Source of the DNA: an uncultured Eubacteriaceae bacterium
GTDB taxonomy: Bacteria; Bacillota; Clostridia; Lachnospirales; CAG-274
Reading direction: 5' to 3'
NCBI GenBank assembly: GCA_947086655.1
Contig: CAMTZM010000006.1
Span: forward strand, 1-64,000
DNA length: 64,000 bases
Shown here: piece by piece, positions 34,844 through 46,172 of the stretch
Numbering within the stretch: the first letter of the stretch is position 1
Layout of the letters: every line of letters starts with the position of its first letter
Notes under the pieces: model-generated
What the model was told of the DNA's origin: nothing
What the model saw: the letters and a program-made list of their open reading frames with translations, nothing else
Database searches by the model: none
Made by a program: the position numbers and the translations under genes

Positions 34844-35833
34844 GTGAATATATTGGTTTGCGGCGGTGCCGGATATATTGGATGTCATACAGTTTATGAA
34901 CTTATTGATAAAGGATATAATGTTATTGTTGTTGATAATCTTGTTAAAGGGCATAAATCTTCTGTACATGAAAAAGCTAAGCTTTGTGTAGGGGATTTAA
35001 GAGATGAAAAATTTATGGATATTGTTTTTAAGGAAAATAATATTGATGCTGTTATTGATTTTGCTGCTTTTTCTTTAGTTGGGGAAAGTGTTTGTGAGCC
35101 GTTTAAATATTATGAAAATAATGTTTATGCTACTTTAAAGCTTTTAGAGGCTATGGAAAGAGCTAAAGTTAAAAAAATTGTGTTTTCATCAACAGCGGCA
35201 GTATATGGAGAACCTAATAAAGATATTATTTCAGAAGATGACAATATACTTCCAACTAATCCCTATGGAGAAACTAAGCTTACTGTTGAAAGACTGCTTA
35301 AATGGGCTGATATGGCTTATGGTATTAAATTTATAGCTCTTAGATATTTTAATGCCGCTGGTGCTCATATAAGCGGTAAAATAGGAGAAGATCATAATCC
35401 TGAAACACATCTTATTCCTATTGTTTTACAGGCAGCAGCCGGAAAAAGAGAAAAGGTTTATATTTTTGGAGATGATTATTTGACTTATGACGGAACATGT
35501 CTAAGAGATTATATTCATGTTACAGACCTTGCAAATGCTCATATTAAAGCACTTGAAAGACTTGTAAATGCAAATGAGAGCGGAATTTACAATTTAGGAA
35601 ATGGGAAAGGTTTTTCAGTTAAAGAAGTAATTGAAGAAGCAAAAAAAGTTACAGGATATAATATAAAAACTGAAATTTGTGATAGAAGAAAGGGCGACCC
35701 GTCTGTACTTATAGCGTCATCTGATAAGGCAATGAAACAATTAGGCTGGAAACCAAAATTTAACAGTTTAAACGAAATTATTAAAACAGCATGGAATTGG
35801 CATGTAAATAATCCAAACGGGTATAATGATTAA
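34844..35833 (+). CDS. galE: UDP-glucose 4-epimerase
   Basis: A 329-residue short-chain dehydrogenase that interconverts UDP-glucose and UDP-galactose. NAD fold GGAGYIGCHTVYELIDKG, active-site Ser in STAAVYGEP, and the YxxxK pair in YGETKLTVE (Tyr at about 147). LRDYIHVTDLANAH is the standard later motif. The start is GTG after AGGAAG. Length matches bacterial GalE. Single gene. Confidence 0.96.
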   Translation: MNILVCGGAGYIGCHTVYELIDKGYNVIVVDNLVKGHKSSVHEKAKLCVGDLRDEKFMDIVFKENNIDAVIDFAAFSLVGESVCEPFKYYENNVYATLKLLEAMERAKVKKIVFSSTAAVYGEPNKDIISEDDNILPTNPYGETKLTVERLLKWADMAYGIKFIALRYFNAAGAHISGKIGEDHNPETHLIPIVLQAAAGKREKVYIFGDDYLTYDGTCLRDYIHVTDLANAHIKALERLVNANESGIYNLGNGKGFSVKEVIEEAKKVTGYNIKTEICDRRKGDPSVLIASSDKAMKQLGWKPKFNSLNEIIKTAWNWHVNNPNGYND

Positions 35834-35880
35834 TATTATTAAAATTAAAGTAATAAAAAAATATTTTTAAAGTATCGCAG

Positions 35881-35909
35881 TTGACAACTAATAATATAAG
35901 TGTTATTAT
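35881..35909 (+). promoter_or_regulatory. SigA promoter of metK
   Basis: TTGACA (35881-35886), 17 nt, TATTAT (35904-35909), about 28 nt ahead of the S-box. Confidence 0.8.
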
Positions 35910-35936
35910 AAATATATGAACTAATTAAATATTGTA

Positions 35937-36067
35937 CTTATCAAGAGAGGTGGAGGGATAAGGCCCTGTGAAACCCAGCAACCGGCTTTTTATGCAATGG
36001 TGCTAATTCCCCGGTTATTCCGGAAGATGAGAACTTCAAAGAATAAGCCGGTAATCGGCTTTTTTTT
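35937..36067 (+). promoter_or_regulatory. SAM-I (S-box) riboswitch with terminator
   Basis: Conserved S-box blocks: CTTATCAAGAG...GGTGGAGGGA, GGCCCTGTGAAACCCAGCAACCGG, GGTGCTAATTCC, and a closing AAGAATAAG. The expression platform is AGCCG (36046-36050), GTAAT, CGGCT and T7 at 36061. SAM binding would stabilise the aptamer and favour termination before metK. Confidence 0.96.
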
Positions 36068-36091
36068 ATTTTATTTTAAGGAGGATTACTA

Positions 36092-37261
36092 ATGAGAAAA
36101 TTATTTACTTCTGAATCTGTAACGGAAGGACATCCTGATAAAATTTGTGATCAAATATCAGATGCAATACTTGATGAAATAATTGCTAAAGACCCTATGG
36201 CAAGGGTAGCATGTGAAACACTTGCTACTACTGGTTTAATAATGGTATCTGGAGAGATAACAACAAACTGTTATGCCGATATTGAAAAAGTTGTTCGTGA
36301 AACTGTAAGAGAAATAGGCTATGATAGAGCTAAATACGGTTTTGACTGTGATTCTTGTGCTGTTGTAACATCTCTTAAAGGACAGTCTCCGGATATTGCC
36401 CAAGGCGTAAATAGTTCACTTGAAGCAAGAGAGGGTTCGGCTGATTTAGATGAAACAGGAGCAGGAGACCAAGGAATGATGTTTGGATTTGCATGCAATG
36501 AAACAGACAGCCTTATGCCAATGCCAATATATCTTGCTAATAAATTAGCTAAAAGACTTTCAGATGTAAGAAAAGACGGAACTTTGAAATATTTAAGACC
36601 AGATGGAAAAAGTCAGGTTACAGTTGAATATGTAGACGATAAGCCTGTAAGGGTTGATTCGGTTGTTATTTCAAGTCAGCATAGCGCTGATGTTTCAAAT
36701 GAAACTTTACACGCTGATATTAAAAAACATGTAATAGAAGCTATAATTCCAAAGGAACTTCTTGACGAAAATACAAAGTATTATATTAACCCAACAGGAA
36801 GATTTGTAATAGGAGGTCCTCAAGGAGACTGCGGACTTACCGGAAGAAAAATAATTGTTGATACATATGGAGGTTATGCAAGCCATGGCGGCGGAGCGTT
36901 TTCAGGAAAAGACCCTACAAAAGTTGACCGTTCGGCGGCATATGCGGCACGTTATGTTGCTAAAAATATAGTTGCCTCCAAAATTGCGGATAAGTGTGAA
37001 ATACAGCTTGCTTATGCAATAGGTGTTGCTCAGCCTTTAAGTATTTTTGTAAATACTTACGGAACTGGAAAAATTTCAGATGATAAAATTTCTGATTTGG
37101 TAAAAGATAATTTTGATTTAAGACCGGCGGCTATAATAAAGAATTTTGATTTAAGAAGACCTATTTATAAACAAATTGCAGCATATGGACATTTTGGACG
37201 CAGTGATGTTTCTTTGCCATGGGAAAAAACGGATAAAACTGACATATTTAAGGTATATTAA
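36092..37261 (+). CDS. metK: S-adenosylmethionine synthetase
   Basis: A 389-residue enzyme making SAM from methionine and ATP. Signatures: [24 protein letters not shown] at the start, [13 protein letters not shown] at about residue 120, and [23 protein letters not shown] at about residue 262. The riboswitch directly upstream confirms SAM feedback. AAGGAGGA precedes the ATG. The product feeds the methylation cycle whose by-product is recycled by mtaD-ahcY at 16898-19432. Confidence 0.98.
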   Translation: MRKLFTSESVTEGHPDKICDQISDAILDEIIAKDPMARVACETLATTGLIMVSGEITTNCYADIEKVVRETVREIGYDRAKYGFDCDSCAVVTSLKGQSPDIAQGVNSSLEAREGSADLDETGAGDQGMMFGFACNETDSLMPMPIYLANKLAKRLSDVRKDGTLKYLRPDGKSQVTVEYVDDKPVRVDSVVISSQHSADVSNETLHADIKKHVIEAIIPKELLDENTKYYINPTGRFVIGGPQGDCGLTGRKIIVDTYGGYASHGGGAFSGKDPTKVDRSAAYAARYVAKNIVASKIADKCEIQLAYAIGVAQPLSIFVNTYGTGKISDDKISDLVKDNFDLRPAAIIKNFDLRRPIYKQIAAYGHFGRSDVSLPWEKTDKTDIFKVY

Positions 37262-37270
37262 TATATAAAC

Positions 37271-37297
37271 GGGCGTTTCAGCAAAAATGAAACGCCC
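37271..37297 (+). terminator. Hairpin after metK
   Basis: GGGCGTTTC pairs with GAAACGCCC. The T-tract is poor, so partial read-through into the GNAT gene is likely. Confidence 0.6.
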
Positions 37298-37319
37298 TAT
37301 ATTTATGAGGTGTAAATTT

Positions 37320-37889
37320 ATGAAAATAAAAAAATGTGATATTAAAGAAGCTGAAAAGTTTTATAATGATTATATTTTATTTGATTTTCCAAAACCTGAA
37401 GTTAAGCCTTTTAAAACAATTAAGTCTCTTATGGAAAGAGGACTTTATATTGTTTTATCTTTTGAAGAAGATAATAATTTGAAAGCATACGCTTTTTTGT
37501 GTTATAATTCAAAAAAGGATTATCTGCTTTTGGATTATTACGCTGTTTTAAAGCAATATAGAGGAACAGGAATAGGAAAAAAAATATTTAAGATTTTAAC
37601 AAATGAGTTCAAAAATGTGAAAGGTATTATTGTTGAAGCAGAAAATCCGATGTTTTCAAAGGATAATGAAGATGATATAATACGTAAAAGACGAATTTCT
37701 TTTTATGAAAAATGCGGTCTGTACGATACGGGTGTTAGAGAAAATGTTTTTGAAGTTTCGTATGTTGTGCTTTTTAAAGAGATAAAGGGAAAGGCGGCAC
37801 AAGATGACATATTAAGCGAATTGGAAGATATTTATAAGCTTTTGGTTAGACAGCCGTATTATGATTTATTAGTTAAATTTTATATATGA
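37320..37889 (+). CDS. GNAT-family N-acetyltransferase
   Basis: A 189-residue acetyltransferase. The acetyl-CoA loop is [15 protein letters not shown] (about residues 78-92), preceded by [10 protein letters not shown]. The end of the fold has [17 protein letters not shown]. Acceptor unknown. The ATG at 37320 follows GAGGTG. Located 13 nt before lepA, so probably in one transcript, without a clear functional link. Confidence 0.85.
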   Translation: MKIKKCDIKEAEKFYNDYILFDFPKPEVKPFKTIKSLMERGLYIVLSFEEDNNLKAYAFLCYNSKKDYLLLDYYAVLKQYRGTGIGKKIFKILTNEFKNVKGIIVEAENPMFSKDNEDDIIRKRRISFYEKCGLYDTGVRENVFEVSYVVLFKEIKGKAAQDDILSELEDIYKLLVRQPYYDLLVKFYI

Positions 37890-37902
37890 GCGGAGGATAA
37901 GT

Positions 37903-39717
37903 ATGTCTTTGAGCAGACAGGAAAAAATTAGAAATTTTAGTATAATTGCGCATATTGACCATGGCAAATCTACTCTTGCAGACAGAATGATACAGAAATC
38001 AGGGCTTTTGACTGAAAGGGAAATGCAGGAACAAGTGCTTGATAATATGGAACTTGAAAGAGAAAGAGGTATAACAATAAAGGCGCAGGCGGTTAGACTT
38101 GTATACAAAAATAGTGACGATGAAGAATATATACTTAATCTTATTGATACACCGGGACATGTTGATTTTAATTATGAAGTGTCAAGAAGTCTTGCAGCAT
38201 GTGACGGGGCTGTACTTGTTGTAGATGCTGCACAAGGCGTAGAGGCTCAGACGCTTGCTAATGTTTATCTTGCGCTTGATAATGAGCTTGAGGTAATACC
38301 TGTTATAAATAAGATTGACCTTCCAAGCGCTGAACCTGAGAGAGTAAAGGATGAAATTGAGGATATAATAGGGCTTGATGCACAAAATGCTCCTCTTATA
38401 TCAGCAAAAGCGGATATAAATATTGATGAGGTTTTTGAAAAGGTTATAAAGGAGATTCCGTCTCCAAAAGGTGATGAGACAGCTCCTTTAAAAGCACTTA
38501 TATTTGACAGTTTTTATGACGCATACAAAGGTGTTATTGTGTTTATGAGAATATTTGACGGAACTGTAAAAAAGGGTACGAAAATTAAGTTTATGGCAAC
38601 AGAAAAAGAATTTGAAACAGTTGAAGTCGGTTTTTTTGGTCCGGGAAGATTTATTCCTTGTGACGAGTTAAAAGCCGGGGAAGTTGGTTATTTAACAGCA
38701 AGTATAAAAAATGTGTCTGATACAAGAATAGGCGATACTGTTACCGAGGCGCAAAGACCAACAGAAAACGCTCTTTCTGGATATAAAAAGGTAAATCCTA
38801 TGGTTTATTGCGGAATATTTCCGGCTGATGGTGCAAAATATCAGGATTTGAGAGACGCACTTGAAAAACTTCAGCTTAATGACGCTTCGCTTCAGTTTGA
38901 ACCGGAAACTTCTGTTGCTTTAGGTTTTGGTTTCAGATGTGGATTTTTGGGACTTTTACATCTTGAAATAGTACAAGAAAGGCTTGAGAGAGAATATAAT
39001 TTAGACCTTGTAACAACAGCGCCAAGCGTTATTTATAAAATATATATGACAAACGGTGATATGATAAATCTTTCAAATCCAAGCGATATGCCGGACCCTT
39101 CTGTTATTTTGAAAATGGAAGAACCTGTTGTTTCGGCAGAAATAATATTGCCAAGCGATTATATAGGCACTGTAATGGAACTTTGCCAGCAAAGGAGAGG
39201 CGAATATATAGGTATGGATTATTTAGAGCAAACAAGAGCTGTACTTAAATATAATCTGCCTTTAAATGAAATAATATATGATTTTTTTGATGTGCTTAAA
39301 TCAAGAACAAGAGGTTATGCATCTTTTGATTATGAACTTAAAGGTTATCAGGAGGCTAAGCTTGTTAAACTTGATATGCTTGTAAACAGAGAGGTTGTTG
39401 ATGCACTTAGTTTTATCGTACATGAACAAAACGCAGCCGACAGAGGAAGAAAAATGGCGGAAAAACTTAAAAAAGAAATACCGAGACATCTTTTTGAAAT
39501 ACCTATACAAGCGGCTATTGGAAATAAAATAATAGCCCGTGAGACTGTAAGCGCAATGAGAAAAGACGTGCTTGCTAAATGTTACGGAGGAGATATAACA
39601 AGAAAGAGAAAGCTGCTTGAAAAGCAAAAAGAAGGTAAAAAGAGAATGAGACAAATAGGAAGTGTTGAAGTTCCTCAGTCAGCGTTTATGAGTGTGTTAA
39701 AATTAGATGATGAGTAA
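37903..39717 (+). CDS. lepA: Elongation factor 4 (LepA)
   Basis: A 604-residue translational GTPase that acts on stalled or mis-translocated ribosomes. G1 [10 protein letters not shown]2 RGITIKAQ, G3 DTPGHVDF, G4 NKIDLP, and the C-terminal domain unique to LepA with [22 protein letters not shown]. Length is normal. GGAGG precedes the ATG. The stop overlaps hemW by 11 nt, a common lepA-hemW pairing in Firmicutes. Confidence 0.98.
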   Translation: MSLSRQEKIRNFSIIAHIDHGKSTLADRMIQKSGLLTEREMQEQVLDNMELERERGITIKAQAVRLVYKNSDDEEYILNLIDTPGHVDFNYEVSRSLAACDGAVLVVDAAQGVEAQTLANVYLALDNELEVIPVINKIDLPSAEPERVKDEIEDIIGLDAQNAPLISAKADINIDEVFEKVIKEIPSPKGDETAPLKALIFDSFYDAYKGVIVFMRIFDGTVKKGTKIKFMATEKEFETVEVGFFGPGRFIPCDELKAGEVGYLTASIKNVSDTRIGDTVTEAQRPTENALSGYKKVNPMVYCGIFPADGAKYQDLRDALEKLQLNDASLQFEPETSVALGFGFRCGFLGLLHLEIVQERLEREYNLDLVTTAPSVIYKIYMTNGDMINLSNPSDMPDPSVILKMEEPVVSAEIILPSDYIGTVMELCQQRRGEYIGMDYLEQTRAVLKYNLPLNEIIYDFFDVLKSRTRGYASFDYELKGYQEAKLVKLDMLVNREVVDALSFIVHEQNAADRGRKMAEKLKKEIPRHLFEIPIQAAIGNKIIARETVSAMRKDVLAKCYGGDITRKRKLLEKQKEGKKRMRQIGSVEVPQSAFMSVLKLDDE

Positions 39718-40852
39718 TATAATGGATTATTCGGAAAATAATGATTTGAGTTTATATATACATGTACCTTTTTGCGCATCAAAATGTTTATATTGTGATT
39801 TTTTGTCATTTTCAGATAAAAATGCTTATTTTGAAGATTATAAAAAAGCTGTTATAAATGAAATAAAAAGCTTTACAAATAAGCAAAAATACAAGGTGAA
39901 CACAATTTTTATAGGCGGTGGAACTCCTTCTTTGATGTCTGAAAATTTTATATGTGATATATTGGAATGTATTTATAATAATTTTCATATTACTAATAAT
40001 GCTGAAATTACAATTGAGACAAATCCGGTCACAGTTGATAAAAAAAAGGCTAATTGCTTTAAAAAAGCAGGAATAAACAGAGTAAGTATTGGATTGCAGG
40101 CATGGCAAAATCATATTTTAAAAATAATTGGACGTATTCATACAAGAGACCAGTTTTTAGAGTGTTTTAATATAATGAGAAATGCCGGATTTGATAATAT
40201 AAATATAGATATTATGTTTTCACTGCCAAAACAAAGTGAAAATGACTGGGAGGAAACTGTTGAAAATATATTAGTATTAGAGCCGGAGCATGTATCGGCA
40301 TATAGCCTTATAATTGAGGAAAAAACACCTTTTTATAAACTGTATGAGGAAAATAAACTTGATGTTGTTTCTGATGATATAGATAGAAATATGTACGAGT
40401 TTGTAAAGAAAAAGCTTAAAGAAAACGGATATATACATTATGAAATATCTAATTTTGCTAAGAATGGTTTTGAATGCCGGCATAACATTGTATATTGGAA
40501 AAGAAAAGAATATGCTGGTTTTGGTTTGGGAGCTCATTCTTTTATAAATGGAAAAAGATATAGTAATACAATAAATATTGATGAATATATAAAATTTAAT
40601 TATATTGCGGAGACTGAAAAAATTGGTTTAAGAGACAGCTATGCTGAATTTATGTTTTTAGGGCTTAGAATGATAGAGGGAATAGAAAGAAAAAGTTTTA
40701 AAAATGAGTTTGGAATTGATATTGATAATGTATATAAAAATGAAATTGAAAAAAATATTAAAAATGGACTTTTAACTGATAAAAATGGTGTAATAAAGCT
40801 TACGAATAAAGGAATAGATTTGTCAAATGTAGTTTTTGCGGAATTTTTATAA
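39707..40852 (+). CDS. hemW: HemW-type radical SAM protein
   Basis: A 381-residue radical SAM protein with [10 protein letters not shown] (CX3CX2C) at about residues 23-32, IGGGTPSLM, and RVSIGLQAW. HemW proteins are heme chaperones, formerly annotated as oxygen-independent coproporphyrinogen III oxidase. The fourth Cys of true HemN is absent, as CDF rather than CxC follows, which favours HemW. The start could also be the in-frame ATG at 39722. Translationally coupled to lepA. Confidence 0.93.
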   Translation: MMSNIMDYSENNDLSLYIHVPFCASKCLYCDFLSFSDKNAYFEDYKKAVINEIKSFTNKQKYKVNTIFIGGGTPSLMSENFICDILECIYNNFHITNNAEITIETNPVTVDKKKANCFKKAGINRVSIGLQAWQNHILKIIGRIHTRDQFLECFNIMRNAGFDNINIDIMFSLPKQSENDWEETVENILVLEPEHVSAYSLIIEEKTPFYKLYEENKLDVVSDDIDRNMYEFVKKKLKENGYIHYEISNFAKNGFECRHNIVYWKRKEYAGFGLGAHSFINGKRYSNTINIDEYIKFNYIAETEKIGLRDSYAEFMFLGLRMIEGIERKSFKNEFGIDIDNVYKNEIEKNIKNGLLTDKNGVIKLTNKGIDLSNVVFAEFL

Positions 40853-40860
40853 GTTTTTTT

Positions 40861-40899
40861 AAAATATCACTTGACATATTACTTAACAAGTGATATTTT
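40861..40899 (+). promoter_or_regulatory. hrcA-operon promoter inside a perfect 13-bp inverted repeat
   Basis: TTGACA (40871-40876) and TATTTT (40894-40899) with 17-nt spacing. The same stretch is a perfect inverted repeat, AAAATATCACTTG (40861-40873) and CAAGTGATATTTT (40887-40899). It may double as the hemW terminator or be an extra operator. Confidence 0.7.
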
Positions 40900-40911
40900 A
40901 ATATCAGAATG

Positions 40912-40938
40912 TTAGCACTCATATATAATGAGTGCTAA
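40912..40938 (+). promoter_or_regulatory. CIRCE operator
   Basis: TTAGCACTC, 9 nt, GAGTGCTAA: an exact CIRCE consensus just downstream of the promoter. HrcA, encoded by the next gene, binds it and represses the chaperone operon when GroEL is free. Confidence 0.98.
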
Positions 40939-41003
40939 CAAAAACGAAAAATCAGATATCTGTATTTTATTGTGATTGTTTTGCGTTAAAAGGAAGTGAT
41001 AAC

Positions 41004-42047
41004 ATGATTCTTAATGACAGAAAAATAAAGATTCTTGAGGCGATTATAAATGATTATATTCAGACGGCTGAACCTATTGGTTCACGTACAATCGCTAAAA
41101 AATATGATTTAGGAATAAGCAGTGCAACTATTAGAAATGAAATGAGCGACCTTGAGGAACTTGGATTTATTGTTCAGCCTCATACATCGGCAGGTCGGGT
41201 ACCTTCTGATAAGGGTTATAGATTATATGTTGACAGGCTTATGCACTTTAGAGAATTAACCGATGAGGAAACTGAATTTCTTCAAACAACTATAAGAAAC
41301 AATATTTCACATATTGATTACCTTATGCAGCAGACAGCAAAGGCGCTTGCTTTGCTTACAAATTATACTACGGTAGTAAGTGAGCCTAAGTCTGAAAAAA
41401 TTAAAGTAAAGCATGTACAGCTTATACCGCTTGATGAGAAATCAATTGCAAGCGTTGTTGTTACAGATAAAAACGTAATAAAAAATCATGTTATAGCGTT
41501 AGACAGTCCTCCAAATATTAATGAGTTAAATAATATATCTAATTTTATAAATAAAATGCTTAAAGAGTATACAATATATGAAATTAAAGATAAAATTTTC
41601 GGCGATGATGAAATACAAAATTTTCCTTACAAAGAGACGCTTGAAAAGGCTATTGATACAGCTATTAAAACCGTAAAGGTAAAAGAAGACATTCATATAT
41701 ACACAAGCGGTGTAAATAATATACTTGATTTTCCCGAATTTAGTGATGTTGTAAAGGCAAAGAATATTTTTAGTGCATTAGAGGAAAAACAGCTTCTTTC
41801 AGATGTAATATGCAAAAATGATGGAATGAATGATAATTCTATAAAAATAGTAATAGGAAATGAGAATTATCTTGAACAGCTTAAAGATTGCAGCATAATT
41901 AAAACAGTTTACACATTTGACGACGATTCGTATGGAAGCATAGGAATAATAGGTCCTACGAGAATGAATTATTCGCAAGTTGTATCAATACTTAATGGTA
42001 TAGTTAAAAATATTAATATAGTTATAAAGGCAATTAAAGACGGCTGA
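41004..42047 (+). CDS. hrcA: Heat-inducible transcription repressor HrcA
   Basis: A 347-residue repressor of class I heat-shock genes. The N-terminal winged helix has RKIKILEAIINDYIQTAEPIGSRTIAKKYDLGISSATIRNEM-type sequence, followed by QPHTSAGRVPSDKGYRLYVD. C-terminal GAF-like and dimerization domains follow, ending with GIIGPTRMNYSQVVSIL. The ATG at 41004 with AGGAAG upstream is taken, since an earlier in-frame ATG overlaps CIRCE. Confidence 0.96.
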   Translation: MILNDRKIKILEAIINDYIQTAEPIGSRTIAKKYDLGISSATIRNEMSDLEELGFIVQPHTSAGRVPSDKGYRLYVDRLMHFRELTDEETEFLQTTIRNNISHIDYLMQQTAKALALLTNYTTVVSEPKSEKIKVKHVQLIPLDEKSIASVVVTDKNVIKNHVIALDSPPNINELNNISNFINKMLKEYTIYEIKDKIFGDDEIQNFPYKETLEKAIDTAIKTVKVKEDIHIYTSGVNNILDFPEFSDVVKAKNIFSALEEKQLLSDVICKNDGMNDNSIKIVIGNENYLEQLKDCSIIKTVYTFDDDSYGSIGIIGPTRMNYSQVVSILNGIVKNINIVIKAIKDG

Positions 42048-42072
42048 TAGATATGGAAGGAGTTTTACTGAA

Positions 42073-42636
42073 ATGGAAGAAAACAAAGAAAATGTTGAAT
42101 ATGAAGATACTCAATATGAGCAAACAGATATGAAAGAAGAAAATGAAGAAAATTTTGAGGAAGAAGATATTACGGAAGTTGATGAAAATGAGGAAAGCGA
42201 ACTTGACAAAGTTAAGAAAAAAGCTTTATATTTAGTTGACAAATATCAGAAAATAGTAGTTGAGTTTGACAATTTTAGAAATAGGACAGCAAAAGAAAAA
42301 GCAGGTATGTATGATGACGCTGTTAAAGATATTATTGAAAAATTTCTTCCGGTACTTGATAATTTTGAAAGAGCTGTTGATACTGCTTCTGATAAAGAAG
42401 ATTCGTTTTATAAAGGCGTTGAAATGATTTTAAAGCAGTTTAAAGACATTATGATTAGCCTTAATGTTGAAGAAATCGAAGCTTACGGAGTGGATTTTGA
42501 CCCTAATGTTCATAATGCGGTTATGCATGGGGAAGATGATAAATTTGGAGAAAACAAAGTATCGGAAGTGCTTCAGAAAGGTTATAAATATAAAGATAAA
42601 GTTATAAGACCAAGTATGGTTAAGGTTGTAAATTAA
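42073..42636 (+). CDS. grpE: Nucleotide exchange factor GrpE
   Basis: A 187-residue co-chaperone that releases ADP from DnaK. The first 45 residues are highly acidic and disordered. A long helix follows, then EFDNFRNRTAKEKAGMYDDAVKDIIEKFLPVLDNFERA and the C-terminal beta domain with NVHNAVMHGE and GYKYKDKVIRPSMVKV. It lies between hrcA and dnaK in the usual order. Confidence 0.96.
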   Translation: MEENKENVEYEDTQYEQTDMKEENEENFEEEDITEVDENEESELDKVKKKALYLVDKYQKIVVEFDNFRNRTAKEKAGMYDDAVKDIIEKFLPVLDNFERAVDTASDKEDSFYKGVEMILKQFKDIMISLNVEEIEAYGVDFDPNVHNAVMHGEDDKFGENKVSEVLQKGYKYKDKVIRPSMVKVVN

Positions 42637-42672
42637 TATATATTAAAGGTTATTATTTAGGAGGAATATATA

Positions 42673-44517
42673 ATGGGAAAAATTATTGGTATTGATTTAG
42701 GAACTACTAATTCATGTGTTGCAGTTATGGAGGGCGGACAGCCGGTAGTTATAGCAAACAGCGAAGGAGTAAGGACAACGCCTTCAATAGTTGGTTTTAC
42801 AAAAGCAGGCGAAAGGCTTGTTGGAGAAACAGCAAAGCGTCAAATGGTTACAAATGTTGATGGTACTGTTATTTCAATTAAAAGACATATGGGAAGTGAC
42901 TATAAATTTTCGTATGATGATAAAAAATATTCTCCTCAGGAAATTTCAGCTATGATTCTTCAGAAACTTAAAAAGGATGCAGAAAGCTATATAGGAGAAG
43001 AAGTAAAAGAGGCTGTTATTACTGTACCGGCTTATTTTACAGATAGTCAGAGACAGGCAACAAAAGATGCTGGAAAAATTGCCGGACTTGATGTAAAACG
43101 TATTATAAATGAGCCTACGGCAGCAGCACTTGCATATGGTCTTGATAATGAGAAAGAACAAAAAATAATGGTATATGACTTAGGCGGAGGTACATTTGAC
43201 GTATCTATTATTGATATAGGCGATGGAATTATTGAAGTTATGGCTACAAGCGGAAATAACCATTTGGGAGGAGATGACTTTGACCAAAGAGTTATGGATT
43301 ATCTTGTAAGCGAGTTTAAAAAGGTTGAAGGTATTGATTTAAGTCAAGATAAAATGGCTATGCAGAGAATCAAAGAAGCTGCTGAAAAAGCTAAAAAAGA
43401 ACTTTCAACAACTACAACTTCAAATGTAAATCTTCCATTTATTACAATGAATCAGGATGGACCTAAACATCTTGATATTACAATTACAAGGGCTAAGTTT
43501 GATGAGTTGACTCATGACCTTGTAGAGGCTACTTTAGGACCTGTAAGAACAGCTTTGGACGATGCCGGACTTACAGCAAATGAACTTGATAAGGTATTGC
43601 TTGTAGGTGGTTCAACAAGAATTCCGGCGGTACAGGAAGAAGTTAGAAAAATAACAGGAAAAGAACCTTTTAAAGGAATAAATCCTGATGAATGCGTTGC
43701 ACTGGGAGCATCTGTTCAAGGAGGAAACCTTGCCGGAGATGAAGGTGCCGGAAGTATTATACTTGTTGATGTAACTCCTCTTTCATTGGGTATTGAAACT
43801 GCCGGAGGAGTGTTTACAGTTCTTATTCCACGAAATACAAAAATTGCTGTAAATAAAAAACAAGTATTTTCAACATATGAGGATAATCAAACAGCAGTTG
43901 ATATTAATGTTTTACAAGGCGAACGTCCTATGGCAAGAGATAATAAATCTTTAGGAAGATTTCGTCTTGACGGTATTGCGCCGGCTCCGAGAGGAATACC
44001 TCAAATTGAAGTTTCGTTTGATATTGACGCTAACGGAATTACAAGAGTTTCAGCTAAAGATTTAGGTACAGGAAAAGAACAAAATATTACAATTACTTCA
44101 AGCACAAATCTTTCTGATGAAGAAATTGACAGAGCAGTAAAAGAGGCTGAGCAATATGCTGAACAAGATAAAAAACGTAAAGAGGCAGTTGATGTTAAAA
44201 ATGAAGCCGACAGCATGATTTTCCAAACAGAGAAGCTTTTAAAAGATGAAAATATTGCCGGAAAAATTTCCGAAGAAGATAAAGCTAAAATTGAGACAGA
44301 AATTAGCAATCTTAAAAATGTAGCTGAAGGTATGAACGCCGAAACAATGTCTGAAAGTGATGTAAATACGCTTAAAACAGCAACTGAAGCTCTCTCAAAG
44401 GTTGTAAATGACTTTTCGTCAAAGCTTTACCAAGCTGCCGGTTCTCAGGCTCAGGCAGGTCCGCAAGACGCTAATGGTGGTGCACAGGCAAATGGCGATG
44501 ATATTATAGACCAATAA
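42673..44517 (+). CDS. dnaK: Chaperone protein DnaK (Hsp70)
   Basis: A 614-residue Hsp70. ATPase domain: [58 protein letters not shown]. It lacks the 24-residue insertion of Gram-negative DnaK, as usual in Firmicutes. The substrate domain begins around [14 protein letters not shown], and the lid ends in a Gly/Ala/Gln-rich tail. AGGAGG precedes the start. Confidence 0.99.
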   Translation: MGKIIGIDLGTTNSCVAVMEGGQPVVIANSEGVRTTPSIVGFTKAGERLVGETAKRQMVTNVDGTVISIKRHMGSDYKFSYDDKKYSPQEISAMILQKLKKDAESYIGEEVKEAVITVPAYFTDSQRQATKDAGKIAGLDVKRIINEPTAAALAYGLDNEKEQKIMVYDLGGGTFDVSIIDIGDGIIEVMATSGNNHLGGDDFDQRVMDYLVSEFKKVEGIDLSQDKMAMQRIKEAAEKAKKELSTTTTSNVNLPFITMNQDGPKHLDITITRAKFDELTHDLVEATLGPVRTALDDAGLTANELDKVLLVGGSTRIPAVQEEVRKITGKEPFKGINPDECVALGASVQGGNLAGDEGAGSIILVDVTPLSLGIETAGGVFTVLIPRNTKIAVNKKQVFSTYEDNQTAVDINVLQGERPMARDNKSLGRFRLDGIAPAPRGIPQIEVSFDIDANGITRVSAKDLGTGKEQNITITSSTNLSDEEIDRAVKEAEQYAEQDKKRKEAVDVKNEADSMIFQTEKLLKDENIAGKISEEDKAKIETEISNLKNVAEGMNAETMSESDVNTLKTATEALSKVVNDFSSKLYQAAGSQAQAGPQDANGGAQANGDDIIDQ

Positions 44518-44810
44518 TAATTAAACTTATTTTTAAAATGAAATATGTATAAAGTAATATTATTTTAACCGATAAAAGAAGTCCCCCGCCAATTAAGCGG
44601 GGCATTTACTCTTGTATTCAGTGGGAGGAAAATTTACTACAAAGGCGAATACTTTCGCCGTTGGTTATGAGTATTTTTGCAAAGCAAAAATGCGAATAGT
44701 CTTTGACAATAAATCCCTTAGGGAAACACTGATTGTATTAAATCAGTGTTTCCCTATTGGCATTTTGAGATACCTTTTTTTATTTTTTTTAATAAAGGCG
44801 GTGGTTATAA
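44518..44810 (+). repeat. Repeat-rich spacer between dnaK and dnaJ
   Basis: 293 nt without a gene, unusually long for this operon. It holds a GTCCCCCGC/GCGGGG hairpin (from 44581), an AAGGCGAAT/ATTCGCC-type motif, a 45-nt motif at 44663-44707 with the stem ATTTTTGC/GCAAAAAT that recurs at 56143-56187 (41 of 45), and a strong AGGGAAACACTGATT stem at about 44718-44754. It resembles a degraded IS200/IS605-type end or a related small palindromic element. Confidence 0.6.
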
Positions 44811-45965
44811 ATGGCTTCAAAAAGAGATTATTATGAAATTTTAGGAGTGCAGAAAGGCGCAAGCGATGCTGAGATAAAAAAAGCGTACAGAGGTCTTGTA
44901 AAAAAATATCACCCTGATGTTAATCCGGGAAATAAAGAAGCTGAAGCTAAGTTTAAAGAAGTAAACGAAGCTTATGAGGTACTTGGAGACCAGCAAAAAA
45001 GAAGCGCTTATGATAATTACGGACATGCCGCATTTGAAAATGGCGGAGCTGGAGCAGGCGGTTTTGGCGGTTTTAGCGGCGGCGTTGACATGGGTGATAT
45101 ATTTGAGAGTATTTTTGGAGACGGCGGCTTTGGCGATATTTTTGGCGGCGGCGGTCGAAGAAGAAGAAATGGACCGAGACGTGGAGCAGACGTACAAACT
45201 AATATGCACATTACTTTTGAAGAGGCTATGTTTGGAGTTGAAAAGGAAATTACTATACCGGTAAATCATACATGTGAAACATGTAAAGGAACAGGCGCAA
45301 AACCGGGTACATTTGCTGAAACATGTAAACGATGCGGAGGTACAGGACAAGAAAGTTTTGTACAGCAAACAATGTTTGGCTCAATGAAAAGCGTTAAAAC
45401 ATGCAGCGCTTGTCATGGAGAGGGTAAAATAATAAAAGAGCCATGTACAGACTGTAAAGGAACAGGTAATAAAAGAGTAACGGAAAAAATTAAAATTACA
45501 GTTCCAAAAGGAATTGATAACGGACAAAAGATAAGAAAAACAGGTTATGGTGAAGCTGGAGAAAAAGGCGGTTCAAATGGAGATTTGTTCATTGTTATTT
45601 ATGTACAGCCTCATAAACAGTTTATAAGAAAAGAAAATGATATTTATGTTGATGTACCTATAAGTTTTGTTCAGGCAGCACTTGGGGACGATATTGAAGT
45701 TCCGACAATAGACGGAATGGAAACATATAAAATAAAGCCCGGAACTCAGCCAGATACAAAAGCTGTATTGAAAGGAAAAGGCGCATATAATGTTAGAAGA
45801 CAAAATTATAGAGGTGATGAAATTATTACATTTAAGGTTGAAATTCCTACCAAACTTACAGAAAGACAAAAATCACTTCTTCAAAGTTTTTATGGAAATG
45901 ATAAAAAAGATGAACATAAAAAAGAGGGCTTTTTTGATAAAGTTAAAAAAACATTTAGTGAATAA
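44811..45965 (+). CDS. dnaJ: Chaperone protein DnaJ
   Basis: A 384-residue Hsp40 that stimulates DnaK. The J domain has YHPDVNPG (HPD at about residues 34-36), then a Gly/Phe region with many GFGG and GGDG-type units. Four zinc repeats follow ([32 protein letters not shown]) and the C-terminal substrate domains. AAGGCGGTGG precedes the start. It is separated from dnaK by repeat sequence but still on the same strand, so cotranscription is likely. Confidence 0.98.
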   Translation: MASKRDYYEILGVQKGASDAEIKKAYRGLVKKYHPDVNPGNKEAEAKFKEVNEAYEVLGDQQKRSAYDNYGHAAFENGGAGAGGFGGFSGGVDMGDIFESIFGDGGFGDIFGGGGRRRRNGPRRGADVQTNMHITFEEAMFGVEKEITIPVNHTCETCKGTGAKPGTFAETCKRCGGTGQESFVQQTMFGSMKSVKTCSACHGEGKIIKEPCTDCKGTGNKRVTEKIKITVPKGIDNGQKIRKTGYGEAGEKGGSNGDLFIVIYVQPHKQFIRKENDIYVDVPISFVQAALGDDIEVPTIDGMETYKIKPGTQPDTKAVLKGKGAYNVRRQNYRGDEIITFKVEIPTKLTERQKSLLQSFYGNDKKDEHKKEGFFDKVKKTFSE

Positions 45966-46094
45966 AATATTAATTGCAAACGACATTGGTTATAAGCTAA
46001 TGTCTTTTGTTTTGTTTGCTTTTTTTATAATATATAAGGGTAAGTACTTGATATTGTATTTTAAAGGGATACAAGCTTAAACTAAAAATTACAT

Positions 46095-46146
46095 AAAACA
46101 ATAGTGAAAAATTATATTTAAACATAATTTTTCACTATTGTTTTTT
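46095..46146. terminator. Bidirectional intrinsic terminator
   Basis: A 20-bp-class stem, AAAACAATAGTGAAAAATTAT with its reverse complement, is followed by T6. It lies between convergent dnaJ and the protease gene. Confidence 0.9.
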
Positions 46147-46172
46147 ATATATTTCTATATATTTTAATATTA

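Noticed and set aside
44841-45368. Minus-strand 175-codon frame within dnaJ
   Set aside because: It is the complement of the Gly- and Cys-rich DnaJ region and has no family features.
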